Source: Bacillota bacterium (GTDB lineage Bacteria > Bacillota > Sulfobacillia > Sulfobacillales > Sulfobacillaceae). From it: a DNA stretch of 64,000 nt. The stretch is taken from contig JAJZZA010000002.1 in the NCBI GenBank assembly GCA_021797825.1, positions 1 to 64,000 on the forward strand. The letters run 5' to 3'. Shown piece by piece: positions 17,897 to 25,831 of this stretch. Numbering within the stretch: position 1 is the first letter of the stretch; every line of letters begins with the position of its first letter. The position numbers and the translations under genes were made by a program. Under the pieces are notes generated by a model. That model ran no database searches and was not told where the DNA came from. It worked only from the letters and a program-made list of their open reading frames with translations.

Positions 17897-17943
17897 AGCG
17901 GGTACGGCACGACGACGCGGTTGGCAAGCGGAGGTTAGCGGGC

Positions 17944-18555
17944 ATGAGAGCAGATGACGGGAAGCGGGCAATCGTTATTGTCACCGACGGCGATGGCACC
18001 GCCTATGACGCCCTGACCACCGCGTGTGAGGAACTGGGGTGTTTTCCGTTACGGGCTTCGCGGGGCAATCCCACTCCGCTGGACGGCCCCGGCCTGGTGG
18101 AGGCGATTGACCAAGCCCCCTACGATCCGGTGGTGGTGATGGTGGATGATCAGGGTCAAGCCGGGCGCGGCCCGGGCGAGAGCGCGCTGGCGTTTTTGCT
18201 CAACTCCGCGCACGTCGAGGTCCTCGGTGTGGTGGCGGTTGCCGCCGGCACGCACCCGGTCCGCGGCGTGCGGGTGACGGGGTCTGTTACCCGGCAAGGC
18301 CGTTTCGTCAATGCCGCAGTGGACAAAGGCGGCGTCGCCGGAGGCGACGGCACCTTGCGGGGGGACACCGTCGATGTGATTGGCGACTTCCCGGGGCCGG
18401 TGGTGGGGCTGGGTGATCCCGGTAAAATGGACGGCCGGGACAGTATTCGGCAGGGCGCCCCCAACACCACCCTGGCGTTGGCGGAAGTCTTGCGGCGGGC
18501 CGGATGGCATGGCCGCAAATCCGGCGCATCATCCCCTCCTGCCAACGGCCGTTAG
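17944..18555 (+). CDS. spoVAEa: SpoVAE-a type soluble sporulation protein
   Basis: A 203-residue hydrophilic protein equal in length to Bacillus SpoVAEa. It shows AIVIVTDGDGTAYDALTTA, RASRGNPTPLDG, VVVMVDDQGQAGRGPGESAL and the C-terminal GDPGKMDGRDSIRQGAP. Its biochemical activity is unknown in the family. It is the last gene of the spoVA run here: spoVAA and spoVAB are absent upstream of spoVAC, and no spoVAF-type germinant-receptor subunit follows, because lysA comes next. Confidence 0.9.
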   Translation: MRADDGKRAIVIVTDGDGTAYDALTTACEELGCFPLRASRGNPTPLDGPGLVEAIDQAPYDPVVVMVDDQGQAGRGPGESALAFLLNSAHVEVLGVVAVAAGTHPVRGVRVTGSVTRQGRFVNAAVDKGGVAGGDGTLRGDTVDVIGDFPGPVVGLGDPGKMDGRDSIRQGAPNTTLALAEVLRRAGWHGRKSGASSPPANGR

Positions 18556-18690
18556 CGGCCGATGGGGAAAGCAAGCCGGTCGCGCGACCGCGTTTGTCTG
18601 CTCGACCTCCGCCACCGGCAGCTGGGCGCGGGCGGGTTGGAGGAAGCCTGTGGATCTCCAGTTGACGCCGATCCCGGCCAATGCTAGGCT

Positions 18691-18729
18691 AAATTGAAAA
18701 GTGCCCCCGTAAGGGGGCCATCTCAATTT
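18691..18729 (+). promoter_or_regulatory. two-tier hairpin in the lysA leader
   Basis: AAATTGA (18691-18697) pairs with TCAATTT (18723-18729), and inside it a G+C-rich stem CCCCC-GTAA-GGGGG forms. The hairpin ends 15 nt before the lysA ATG and next to its AGGGGA site. There is no T run after it. It is far too small for a lysine riboswitch. It may end spoVA transcription or affect lysA translation. Confidence 0.5.
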
Positions 18730-18744
18730 GAGGCAGGGGACGCT

Positions 18745-20055
18745 ATGAGGCCCGATACCCTAGAGGTGAACAGCCGGGGAGTTATTCGTGTTGGCGGCAT
18801 CGACGTGGTGCAGTTGGCGGAAGAGTATGGCACGCCATTATATGTCTTGGATTATCGCACGCTGCGCCGTTATGCGCGTCAGTATCGAGATATGCTGGCC
18901 GAATTAAGTCCTCCGGGGGTGGCTTGTTACGCCGGCAAGGCCCATCTCAGCGTGGCCCTGGCGGGCTTTTTGCAGCACGAAGGACTGGGCTTGGACGTGG
19001 TGTCGGGGGGAGAACTGTATACGGCGCTGACGGCGGGATTTAATCCCGGCCGCATAGTCTTTCATGGCAATCTGAAAACCGAAGACGAAATTCGGGCGGG
19101 ACTCGAAGCCCGGGTTGGATACTTCGTGGTGGATTCTTTGGATGAGCTGCAGCTGCTGGGCCAACTCGCCCGGGCGCGCGGGGTCAGCCAGCGGGTGCTG
19201 CTTCGTCTGACTCCGGGTATTGAGGCGCATACCCACGAATTTATCCGCACCGGGCAATTCGATTCAAAATTTGGCTTCGGGGTGGCGGAGGGCATCGCCG
19301 ACCGGGCGGTGGCGGCCGCGCTCGCCACGGCCGGGGTGAGTTTGGCGGGATTTCATGCGCACATTGGGTCGCAGATTTTGGAGGAAGATCCGTTTCTGGC
19401 CAATGCCGAAGTGTTGCTGACCTATTCCCGGCACTGGCAGCGGGCGCGGGGGTGGTGGCCCGAAGTGCTCGACTTGGGCGGAGGCTTCGGAGTGCGCTAT
19501 CAGCCAGAGGACGACCCCCCGGCGTTGGAGCGCATTATGGCCGGACTGCGCCGGCAATTGCGGGTGGGCACCCCCGCCGGCGTGGCCCCCCCGCAAATTT
19601 TTCTGGAGCCGGGGCGTTCCATTGTGGCTGAGGCGGGGATTACCATCTACACGGTAGGGGCGACCAAGACGGTTCCGGGTGACAAGCGGTACGTGGCGGT
19701 CGATGGCGGAATGGGTGACAACATCCGCCCGGCCTTATATCAAGCCCGGTATCAGGCGATAGTGGACGGCAAGGACCCGGACGGACCGCGCGAAATCGTG
19801 ACGGTGGCGGGCCGGTATTGCGAGAGTGGGGACATTTTGGTGCGTGATGTCGAGTTGCCGCCGATGGTTGCGGGTGATCGCCTGGTGGTTTTGGGGACCG
19901 GGGCCTATAATTATGCGATGGCGTCCAATTACAATCGCGTACCCCGGCCGCCGGTGGTGGTGGTGAAAGACGGTGAGGCGAGAGTCTGGGTGCAACGCGA
20001 AAGCTGGGCGGACCTCACCCGTCTGGACCGTCCTTTTCATCCCTTTGCGGACTAA
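18745..20055 (+). CDS. lysA: diaminopimelate decarboxylase
   Basis: A 436-residue PLP enzyme of fold type III that makes L-lysine from meso-diaminopimelate. The PLP lysine is about residue 65 in CYAGKAHLSVA (the family more often has YAxKAN). HAHIGSQ, the phosphate-binding LGGGFGVRY loop, FLEPGRSIVAEAG and the catalytic GRYCESGDIL follow. A lysA next to the spoVA operon is the arrangement in Bacillus (spoVA-lysA). ATG 18745 was chosen because it follows AGGGGA and fits family length. Confidence 0.95.
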   Translation: MRPDTLEVNSRGVIRVGGIDVVQLAEEYGTPLYVLDYRTLRRYARQYRDMLAELSPPGVACYAGKAHLSVALAGFLQHEGLGLDVVSGGELYTALTAGFNPGRIVFHGNLKTEDEIRAGLEARVGYFVVDSLDELQLLGQLARARGVSQRVLLRLTPGIEAHTHEFIRTGQFDSKFGFGVAEGIADRAVAAALATAGVSLAGFHAHIGSQILEEDPFLANAEVLLTYSRHWQRARGWWPEVLDLGGGFGVRYQPEDDPPALERIMAGLRRQLRVGTPAGVAPPQIFLEPGRSIVAEAGITIYTVGATKTVPGDKRYVAVDGGMGDNIRPALYQARYQAIVDGKDPDGPREIVTVAGRYCESGDILVRDVELPPMVAGDRLVVLGTGAYNYAMASNYNRVPRPPVVVVKDGEARVWVQRESWADLTRLDRPFHPFAD

Positions 20056-20090
20056 GCGCTGTCGACGTAAGCTGGCGAGGAGGCAACAAC

Positions 20091-21083
20091 GTGACCCGCG
20101 TGCTATCTGGGATGCAGCCCTCCGGTGCCTTGCATCTGGGCAACTGGAAGGGTGCTTTGGAAAATTGGGTGCGTCTGCAGGAACAGTATGAATCGTATTT
20201 CATGGTGGCCGACTGGCACGCCCTGACCAGCCGCTATCATGACACCCGGGACATTCCGGAACTCATCCGGGCCATGGTGGTCGACTGGTTGGCGGGCGGG
20301 CTCGATCCGCGCCGGGCGATCATCTTTGTGCAGTCGGCCGTGCCTCACCATGCGGAACTGCATCTGTTGTTCAGCATGGTGACGCCTCTCGGCTGGTTGG
20401 AGCGGGTGCCAAGCTATAAGGAAAAGTTGCGCGAACTGGCTCACCGGGACATTCATACCTACGGGTTTTTGGGTTATCCGGTTTTGCAGGCGGCCGATAT
20501 TGCCATTTACCGGGCGGAACTGGTTCCGGTCGGACAGGATCAGGTTCCGCACGTCGAACTGACCCGCGAGATCGTGCGGCGGTTTAACAGCATCTACGGA
20601 CCGGTATTGGCGGAACCCGACGCGCTATTGACCGAGGCCAAGGTGTTGCCGGGTCTGGACGGCAAGAAAATGAGCAAGAGCTATGGCAACACCATTGGCT
20701 TGGGGGACAGCGCTGAGGAGGTCGCCGACAAAATTCGGACGATGGTCACCGACCCGGCACGGATTAGGCGGTCGGACCCGGGCCACCCCGAGATCTGTCC
20801 GGTCTTTCACCTGCATCAGGTCTTCACGCCTGCCGCCGAAAGGCTGGATATCGGGGAACGGTGCCGTCGCGCCGAGATCGGCTGCGTGCAATGCAAGAGC
20901 CGGCTGGCCGCCACGCTTAACGCCGATTTGGCCCCGGTGCGGGAACGGCGGGCGTTTTGGAGTCACCGGCCGCGAGAGGTGGACGAGATTCTGGTCCAGG
21001 GTGCGGAACGGGCCGCGGTTGATGCCGAGGAGACCATGGCGCGGGTACGCGCAGCGGCGCACCTGCAGGCAGGCCGACGCTAA
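20091..21083 (+). CDS. trpS: tryptophanyl-tRNA synthetase
   Basis: A 330-residue class I aminoacyl-tRNA synthetase. The HIGH-like motif is PSGALHLGN near the N-terminus and the KMSKS motif is GKKMSKSYGNTIG (about 200). The tryptophan-binding segment GYPVLQAADIAIYRAELVPV is present. The start is GTG 20091, 7 nt after AGGAGG. No T-box leader was seen in the 35 bp after lysA, so it is probably co-transcribed with lysA. Its stop overlaps the next start by one base. Confidence 0.96.
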   Translation: MTRVLSGMQPSGALHLGNWKGALENWVRLQEQYESYFMVADWHALTSRYHDTRDIPELIRAMVVDWLAGGLDPRRAIIFVQSAVPHHAELHLLFSMVTPLGWLERVPSYKEKLRELAHRDIHTYGFLGYPVLQAADIAIYRAELVPVGQDQVPHVELTREIVRRFNSIYGPVLAEPDALLTEAKVLPGLDGKKMSKSYGNTIGLGDSAEEVADKIRTMVTDPARIRRSDPGHPEICPVFHLHQVFTPAAERLDIGERCRRAEIGCVQCKSRLAATLNADLAPVRERRAFWSHRPREVDEILVQGAERAAVDAEETMARVRAAAHLQAGRR

Positions 21084-21784
21084 TGGCCGGGGTGGCGGAG
21101 GAGACGCTGGGGCGGACTCAGGCCGACCCGTTTGACGGCGATATTGCCCGACTCGCCGACCGCATTCGCCGCCATCCGGAGATTGTGCGGGAGATCGCGG
21201 TACATTCCCTGGTGCTGAGGATGGCCCGCCATTGGCGGACCGCCGACGATATGTTAGAGGTCACCGGGGAGGTACCGGTCACGGCCTGGATCGTCCGACG
21301 CAAGGCCGAGGGCGTGCTGGGGCTGGAAAACCCGGCCGGGGCCGAGGATGACGTGGCGGCCAGCGCTTCCGCTGCGGCCTGGCTGACGTCGGGCCGCGAG
21401 ATCTTGCAAGACCTGATCCAGTCGCGGGGTCTTAGGTGGGGCCGCCCCGCGATCTGGCCCGGACCGGTTCGCATTCCCGTAAAAGACCCGAGTCTGGGCA
21501 AACTGCGGGCCGCGTGGCCGCCGGTGCGCAGCCGACCGATATCCTCTCCGCAAGTGATAGAGGCCGACCCCGACCCGTTGGAAGGGCGCATTGCGGATTT
21601 GCGCCAACGTCTGCGGCAGAGCCGGCAGCCCTTGCGGTTGGCCTCGCTGGTCTTAGACTCCGGTCACCTGGTAAGCCATTTTCTGGCGATTGTGCATTTG
21701 TGGCATTGGGGAGAGGCTGAAGTGGAACAAGCCCGTCCTTACGCCGAGGTGTGGATTCGCCGGGGAGAGGATGTCGGTGGATAG
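21083..21784 (+). CDS. scpA: divergent segregation and condensation protein ScpA
   Basis: A 233-residue protein that I assign to ScpA, the kleisin of the SMC-ScpAB complex, from weak similarity and strong context. The N-terminal half has the helical pattern DIARLADRIRRHPEIVREIAVHSLVLRMARH, and the C-terminus VSHFLAIVHLWHWGEAEVEQARPYAEVWI looks like the ScpA winged-helix end that binds the SMC cap. The usual GPLDLLL N-terminal motif is not visible. It is directly followed, with a 14-bp overlap, by a clear scpB. Without that neighbour I would call it hypothetical. Confidence 0.7.
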   Translation: MAGVAEETLGRTQADPFDGDIARLADRIRRHPEIVREIAVHSLVLRMARHWRTADDMLEVTGEVPVTAWIVRRKAEGVLGLENPAGAEDDVAASASAAAWLTSGREILQDLIQSRGLRWGRPAIWPGPVRIPVKDPSLGKLRAAWPPVRSRPISSPQVIEADPDPLEGRIADLRQRLRQSRQPLRLASLVLDSGHLVSHFLAIVHLWHWGEAEVEQARPYAEVWIRRGEDVGG

Positions 21785-22292
21785 ACTGGAAGCCTTGCTC
21801 CAAGCGTTGCTGTTTTTGCAGGCGGAGCCCGTGGCGATGGGCCAGGTTGGTCTCTGGCTGGGGGTTCCCGATGACATCGCGCAGCGCGTGGTGGAAAACC
21901 TCATGATCGGTCTGGAACAGGCCCAGGCGGGTGTCGTGCTGGAACGCGGGCCGGCCGGGGTGAGACTGACCACGCGGCCGGAGCTGGGTGAAGAACTGGT
22001 GCGACGGCTGGGTCTTAGGGCGCCGCAACCCCTGTCCCCCGCGAGTTGGGAAGTGTTGGCGATTGTCGCCTACCGTCAGCCGGTTACCCGTCTCGAGATT
22101 GAGGACTTGCGGCAAACGGGGTCGGAGCGCACCATCCAAACCCTGCTGGATCGGCAGTTGATAGAAGAGGTTGGCCGCAAGGAGACCCCGGGTCGTCCCA
22201 TTCTTTACGGCACCACCGTTCACTTTCTGCAGGAATTCGGGTTGGCCCGAGCGGAAGACTTGCCTGCCCTGCCCGACACCCCCAACGCATAA
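21771..22292 (+). CDS. scpB: segregation and condensation protein ScpB
   Basis: A 173-residue protein with two winged-helix domains. RLEALLQALLFLQAEPVAMGQVGLWLG starts the first. The best conserved block, LSPASWEVLAIVAYRQPVTRLEIEDLRQ followed by LLDRQLIEEVGRKETPGRPILYGTT and FLQEFGL, is diagnostic for ScpB. It dimerises and binds ScpA in the SMC condensin. ATG 21771 is preceded by GGGGAGAGG. Confidence 0.94.
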   Translation: MSVDRLEALLQALLFLQAEPVAMGQVGLWLGVPDDIAQRVVENLMIGLEQAQAGVVLERGPAGVRLTTRPELGEELVRRLGLRAPQPLSPASWEVLAIVAYRQPVTRLEIEDLRQTGSERTIQTLLDRQLIEEVGRKETPGRPILYGTTVHFLQEFGLARAEDLPALPDTPNA

Positions 22293-22316
22293 GAGCGGGC
22301 GTCGGGGAGAAGCTAT

Positions 22317-22333
22317 CCCCGCAAACGGGGGGG
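22317..22333 (+). promoter_or_regulatory. hairpin holding the ytfI Shine-Dalgarno sequence
   Basis: CCCC (22317-22320), loop GCAAAC and GGGG (22327-22330, within a run of seven G) lie just before ATG 22339. The G run is the only Shine-Dalgarno candidate. The same arrangement, with an AAAC-ending loop and a GGGGGCGGCGA spacer, precedes spmA at 29521-29538. Confidence 0.4.
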
Positions 22334-22338
22334 CGGCG

Positions 22339-22911
22339 ATGATCCTATGGGTCTTGGGTGGCGTGGGTGTGGCGACGGGGTCCGGGTGGTGGCTGCTGAC
22401 GCGGCGCCTGGTCTGGACGGTCAGGGTGAGCGGGTGTCAAAACACCTGGACAATGGGCGTTAGCGTTCGCTGGGGGTTTTGGAGGACGGGATTTCAATGG
22501 CGAATAGCCCGGGGGGGCGGCCCGTGGAAGGCCTCCGGGGTCTCGCCCGGGTTGTGGCGGGAACCGGCGCGGCTGCGGTTCCTTTGCCTTTTTGCGCGGT
22601 TTGTGGGGGAATTGCGGCCACGGCTGGTCATCTCGGCGCTATCGGCGACAGTGGAGGTGGGGTGCCAGGACGCGGCCCTGACCGCCCAAATCGCGGGGGG
22701 ATTAAGCTGGCTGTTGGCCCAATGGGTCAATTCGCTGGTAGGGCGCGGCCTCGAGGCCGCCCCGGCGATCGGGGTCCAGGCGTTATGGAACCGGTCCCGG
22801 GTCGCCGGTGAATTTACCAGTATATTTCGGCTGCGCCCGGCCGACATTATTTACGCCGCCTGGCACAGTTTGCAGCAGCACAGTAAAGGAGGTCACAATC
22901 ATGGGCGCTGA
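22339..22911 (+). CDS. ytfI: DUF2953 protein, YtfI-like
   Basis: A 190-residue protein with one N-terminal membrane segment (MILWVLGGVGVATGSGWWLL) and a basic, Trp-rich remainder. The assignment rests mainly on position: it ends 11 bp inside ytfJ, as ytfI precedes ytfJ in Bacillus, and on the general DUF2953 pattern of a single anchor followed by the WTMGVSVRWGFW-type strand region and a C-terminal helical part (DIIYAAWHSLQQHS). Function is unknown; in Bacillus the pair is sporulation-expressed. Confidence 0.7.
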   Translation: MILWVLGGVGVATGSGWWLLTRRLVWTVRVSGCQNTWTMGVSVRWGFWRTGFQWRIARGGGPWKASGVSPGLWREPARLRFLCLFARFVGELRPRLVISALSATVEVGCQDAALTAQIAGGLSWLLAQWVNSLVGRGLEAAPAIGVQALWNRSRVAGEFTSIFRLRPADIIYAAWHSLQQHSKGGHNHGR

Positions 22912-23365
22912 GCCGCAGGGGCCCCCATCCTTCACGCACAACCACCCGATTGAAGGGTTGATGAAGACCGCGATGGAGTCCATCAAAGGCATGATCGATG
23001 TGAACACGGTGGTCGGCCAGGCCGTCAAAACTCCAGACGGACACACCATCATTCCGGTGTCGCGGGTATCGTTCGGCTTCGCCGCCGGGGGCGGGGAATA
23101 TTGGAGTCGGGCGGACAACGCTGCCGGCCATCCTTTTGGCGGGGGCAGCGGGGCCGGAGTGACCGTCCATCCGGTGGGCTTTCTGGTCGTGCAAGGCGAG
23201 TCGGTGCGCTTGCTGTCGACCGATCGCGGCGATATCTGGGAGTCTCTGGCCAACAACATCCCGCAACTGATGGACCACGTGCAAGGCCTGTTCGCGAGTC
23301 GCAATCCCGATGCGGACCGGGACGAAGCGACCGGTCAGCGCTCCGACCCCGGCCTGGCCCCCTAG
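22901..23365 (+). CDS. ytfJ: sporulation protein YtfJ / GerW family
   Basis: A 154-residue protein of the GerW family. HPIEGLMKTAMESIKGMIDVNTVVGQAVKTPDGHTIIPVSRVSFGFAAGGGEY covers the conserved core, followed by a Gly-rich loop (FGGGSGAGVTVHPVGFLVV) and VRLLS. In Bacillus, YtfJ is a sigma-F-dependent inner-spore-membrane protein needed for normal germination responses. AAAGGAGGT precedes ATG 22901. It overlaps ytfI by 11 bp. Confidence 0.93.
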   Translation: MGAEPQGPPSFTHNHPIEGLMKTAMESIKGMIDVNTVVGQAVKTPDGHTIIPVSRVSFGFAAGGGEYWSRADNAAGHPFGGGSGAGVTVHPVGFLVVQGESVRLLSTDRGDIWESLANNIPQLMDHVQGLFASRNPDADRDEATGQRSDPGLAP

Positions 23366-23426
23366 CCCGGGTGGCGTTGTTGAGGGCGGCGGGCGGATCA
23401 TTTAGCGGAAGGGGGGAGCGAGCGGT

Positions 23427-24200
23427 ATGCGCAGCCTTTATAAGGGGATCATCGGTTTCGGGCTGGTGGCCATTCCGGTGCAAGTCTATAAGGCGATGGA
23501 CGAAGAACGGGTGGAATTGCACTGGGTTCACACCGTCTGCGGCCACCGCATCCATTACCGGAAATTCTGCTCCCAATGCCACCGGGACGTGACGGCCGAG
23601 GAATTGGCCAAGAGCGCCCCGCTACCCGACGGGCGGTACGTGGTGGTGCCCGCCGAGGAACCGGCCCCCGCCGCCTCCGACCACACCATCACGATTCTCA
23701 GTTTTCACAGTCTGACGGAGATCGACCCCGTCTTCTACCGCCAAGCGTACTGGCTGGAACCGGGAGCGGGCGGACGCAAGGCCTACCGTTTGCTTACCGG
23801 CACCATGCGGGCAGCGGGCAAGGTCGCGTTGGGGGAAATGACGCTGCGCAGCCGGCGCCGCATGACCGTGCTGCGACCCTACGAAGAGACCGCACTCATG
23901 CTGCACCAGATGTATTTTCCGGAAAGCCTGCGTCGGGACGGCGCGCAGTTTGGTCAGGGTCCGGCGGCGATCAGCGATCGCGAGCGGGAGATGGCGGAGA
24001 CACTTATCGCGCAGATGTCGGAGCCGTTTGTTCCGCAAAACTACCCCAATGCGGCCCGGCAGCGCTTGCTGGAGACGATTGCCGGATTAACGCCGAGCGC
24101 GGTGCGGGCGGACGCGGGAAAGCCCGTTGCGGAGGTTATCGACTTGATGGAACAGTTAAAAGCGTCCATTGCCGGGTCCCCGCGACGCGGCGCCAGCTGA
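23427..24200 (+). CDS. ku: Ku DNA end-binding protein
   Basis: A 257-residue bacterial Ku, which forms a ring on double-strand DNA ends and recruits LigD-type enzymes for non-homologous end joining. It begins MRSLYKGIIGFGLVAIPVQVY, close to the family start. GRYVVVPAEE and PVFYRQAYWLEPGAGGRKAYRLL are typical Ku-core blocks. Cys38, His40, Cys48 and Cys51 (HTVCGH ... KFCSQCH) could form a zinc site, as in Ku proteins that keep this motif. The C-terminal tail is short, without a long Lys-rich extension. It starts a run of four genes with overlaps or short gaps: Ku, ligase, polymerase, SNF2 ATPase. Confidence 0.93.
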   Translation: MRSLYKGIIGFGLVAIPVQVYKAMDEERVELHWVHTVCGHRIHYRKFCSQCHRDVTAEELAKSAPLPDGRYVVVPAEEPAPAASDHTITILSFHSLTEIDPVFYRQAYWLEPGAGGRKAYRLLTGTMRAAGKVALGEMTLRSRRRMTVLRPYEETALMLHQMYFPESLRRDGAQFGQGPAAISDREREMAETLIAQMSEPFVPQNYPNAARQRLLETIAGLTPSAVRADAGKPVAEVIDLMEQLKASIAGSPRRGAS

Positions 24201-24207
24201 CGGGCAG

Positions 24208-25041
24208 GTGGATCCGGAAAGCTTTCTGCCGCCGATGTTGGCGGTCTCCGCCGAACAGCCCTTTGATGATCCGAATTGGTGGTACGAACTGAAGTGGGAT
24301 GGCTATCGCGCCCTCATCCACCAGACCCAGCGGTTACGCATATTTTCCCGGCGCGGCCAGAATTTGCTGGCTTGGTTCCCGGAACTGGCGGCGCTCTCGC
24401 GCTATATTTCGGCGCCCAGCGTGCTGGACGCCGAAATTGTGGCTTGGCACGAAGGCGGTCCGTCGTTCGAAGCGCTGGCCGCTCGCCGCGGGCCGTATTT
24501 GGCCGTCGTATTTGACTGCCTCTACACGGGGGACGGGTGGCATTTGCGTGAACCCCTGCGCGCCCGGCGGGCGCGGTTGGCGAAACTGGTGGCGCCTGGC
24601 GGGCCGGTGGTGGTGGCGGACGGGGTGGCGGGGCCGGGCCGCCAACTTCTGGCCGCGGCGGCCGAGCGCCATCTGGAGGGGGTTATGGCAAAACATCTTG
24701 ACGGTCTCTATTGGCCGGGCCGCCGGGTGCGCACGTGGCAAAAATTTGTGCTGCAGCAGGTCCAATGGATGACCGCGGCGGCGGCGGATCCGCGTCCGGG
24801 CGGGGGGTGGATGTGGACGCTGGTTGAAAACCCCGATGGCTCCGGGCCGGTGGTGGCGCGCCTGACCGCCCCGGTGGATTGGCGTCCCCAGGCCGCCCTG
24901 ATCGGCATGCGGCACCGGTTGACGCCACCGCTGGCGGTCGAGGTCGGCTATCGTCGGCGGACCGCGGCCGGACGCTTGCGGCATGCCAGTATCCGCCAAT
25001 GGAGGGATGTTCATGACAACGCTCGCCCTGCCGCACCCTGA
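24208..25041 (+). CDS. ATP-dependent DNA ligase (stand-alone LigD ligase domain)
   Basis: A 277-residue ligase that would seal breaks held by Ku. The adenylation motif is YELKWDGYRAL, with the nucleophile lysine at about residue 29. Further ligase motifs are VLDAEIVAW, VFDCLYTGDG, EGVMAKHLDGLYWPGRR and WQKF. The remaining ~75 residues are the OB-fold. The polymerase and phosphoesterase domains of fused LigD are absent. Start is uncertain: GTG 24208 just after the ku stop (24200) is preferred; TTG 24169, 32 bp inside ku, is possible. It overlaps the polymerase gene by 29 bp. Confidence 0.9.
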   Translation: MDPESFLPPMLAVSAEQPFDDPNWWYELKWDGYRALIHQTQRLRIFSRRGQNLLAWFPELAALSRYISAPSVLDAEIVAWHEGGPSFEALAARRGPYLAVVFDCLYTGDGWHLREPLRARRARLAKLVAPGGPVVVADGVAGPGRQLLAAAAERHLEGVMAKHLDGLYWPGRRVRTWQKFVLQQVQWMTAAAADPRPGGGWMWTLVENPDGSGPVVARLTAPVDWRPQAALIGMRHRLTPPLAVEVGYRRRTAAGRLRHASIRQWRDVHDNARPAAP

Positions 25042-25831
25042 CAAGCTGCTGTTTCCAGCGGTGGGGGTGACCCGTCGACAGTTGGCGGAGTATTATGCGG
25101 CGGTTGCACCCTGCCTGCTGCGGGCGGCGAAAGACCGGGACCTGACTGTCATCCGCTGGCCGGACGGGATCGAGGGAGTCCGGTTTTATCAAAAGCACGC
25201 CGCGGACGGCGGATCCATCCGTCTGATGGGTGAGGACGACTTGATGCGCTGGACAGGGTGGGGGGCGATTGAATGGCACGCGCCCTTGGGCCCGCGGGAG
25301 ACGCCAGGTGTCCATGACACGGCCGTGATGGACCTCGATCCCGGACCGGGGTTGGGATGGCCGGCGGTCACCGAGGCGGCGGGCGCCGTCGCCGCCTTGC
25401 TCGATCTGCTGAAAGTGCCGTTTCTGTTGAAGACCTCGGGGAGACGCGGCATCCATTTTTATATTCACGTACTGCCGACACCGTGCCAACTGGTTACCGC
25501 TCTCATGGCCCGGCTGGCCCAGGTCTTGGCCGACAGTCTGCCCGACCAGCTCACGGTGGCGCGGTACAAGCGCGATCGGGGCCATCGCATTTACCTGGAT
25601 TACTTGCAAAACACGGCTGGCCGGACCATGGCTATGGCATATTCGGTGCGGGCGGTGCCGTCGGCCCTCGTTTCCGCCCCGATTCGCCGGACGGAAATCG
25701 GAATCGCACCGAGCCGATGGACGATGGCGGCGGTGCTCGCCCGGCTCCAGCGCGAGGGCAACCTATTTGACTGGCAGCACGACCCAGTCCCGTTGCGGGA
25801 GCGGTTGACGGCCAAGGGGCTTGGCGTGTGA
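25013..25831 (+). CDS. LigD-type primase-polymerase (stand-alone PolDom)
   Basis: A 272-residue archaeo-eukaryotic-primase-type polymerase that fills ends during non-homologous end joining. PHPDKLLFPAVGVTRRQLAEYY starts the family. The metal-binding aspartates are in AVMDLDPGPG (about 107 and 109). TSGRRGIHFYIHVLP holds the Ser-Gly-X2-Gly-X-His motif. VARYKRDRGHRIYLDYLQN, with the third Asp, and AYSVRAVPSALVSAPI complete the fold. GGAGGG sits 6 nt before ATG 25013. It overlaps the ligase start-side gene by 29 bp and the SNF2 gene by 4 bp. Confidence 0.92.
   Translation: MTTLALPHPDKLLFPAVGVTRRQLAEYYAAVAPCLLRAAKDRDLTVIRWPDGIEGVRFYQKHAADGGSIRLMGEDDLMRWTGWGAIEWHAPLGPRETPGVHDTAVMDLDPGPGLGWPAVTEAAGAVAALLDLLKVPFLLKTSGRRGIHFYIHVLPTPCQLVTALMARLAQVLADSLPDQLTVARYKRDRGHRIYLDYLQNTAGRTMAMAYSVRAVPSALVSAPIRRTEIGIAPSRWTMAAVLARLQREGNLFDWQHDPVPLRERLTAKGLGV

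Noticed and set aside
18556-18744. lysine riboswitch before lysA
   Set aside because: The leader is too short and contains only a simple nested hairpin; none of the conserved L-box helices is present.
20056-20090. T-box leader for trpS
   Set aside because: Only 35 bp separate lysA and trpS, with no T-box sequence or specifier hairpin.
21432-22223. 263-codon minus-strand frame over scpA/scpB
   Set aside because: ScpB on the plus strand is unambiguous; the minus-strand translation has no family features.
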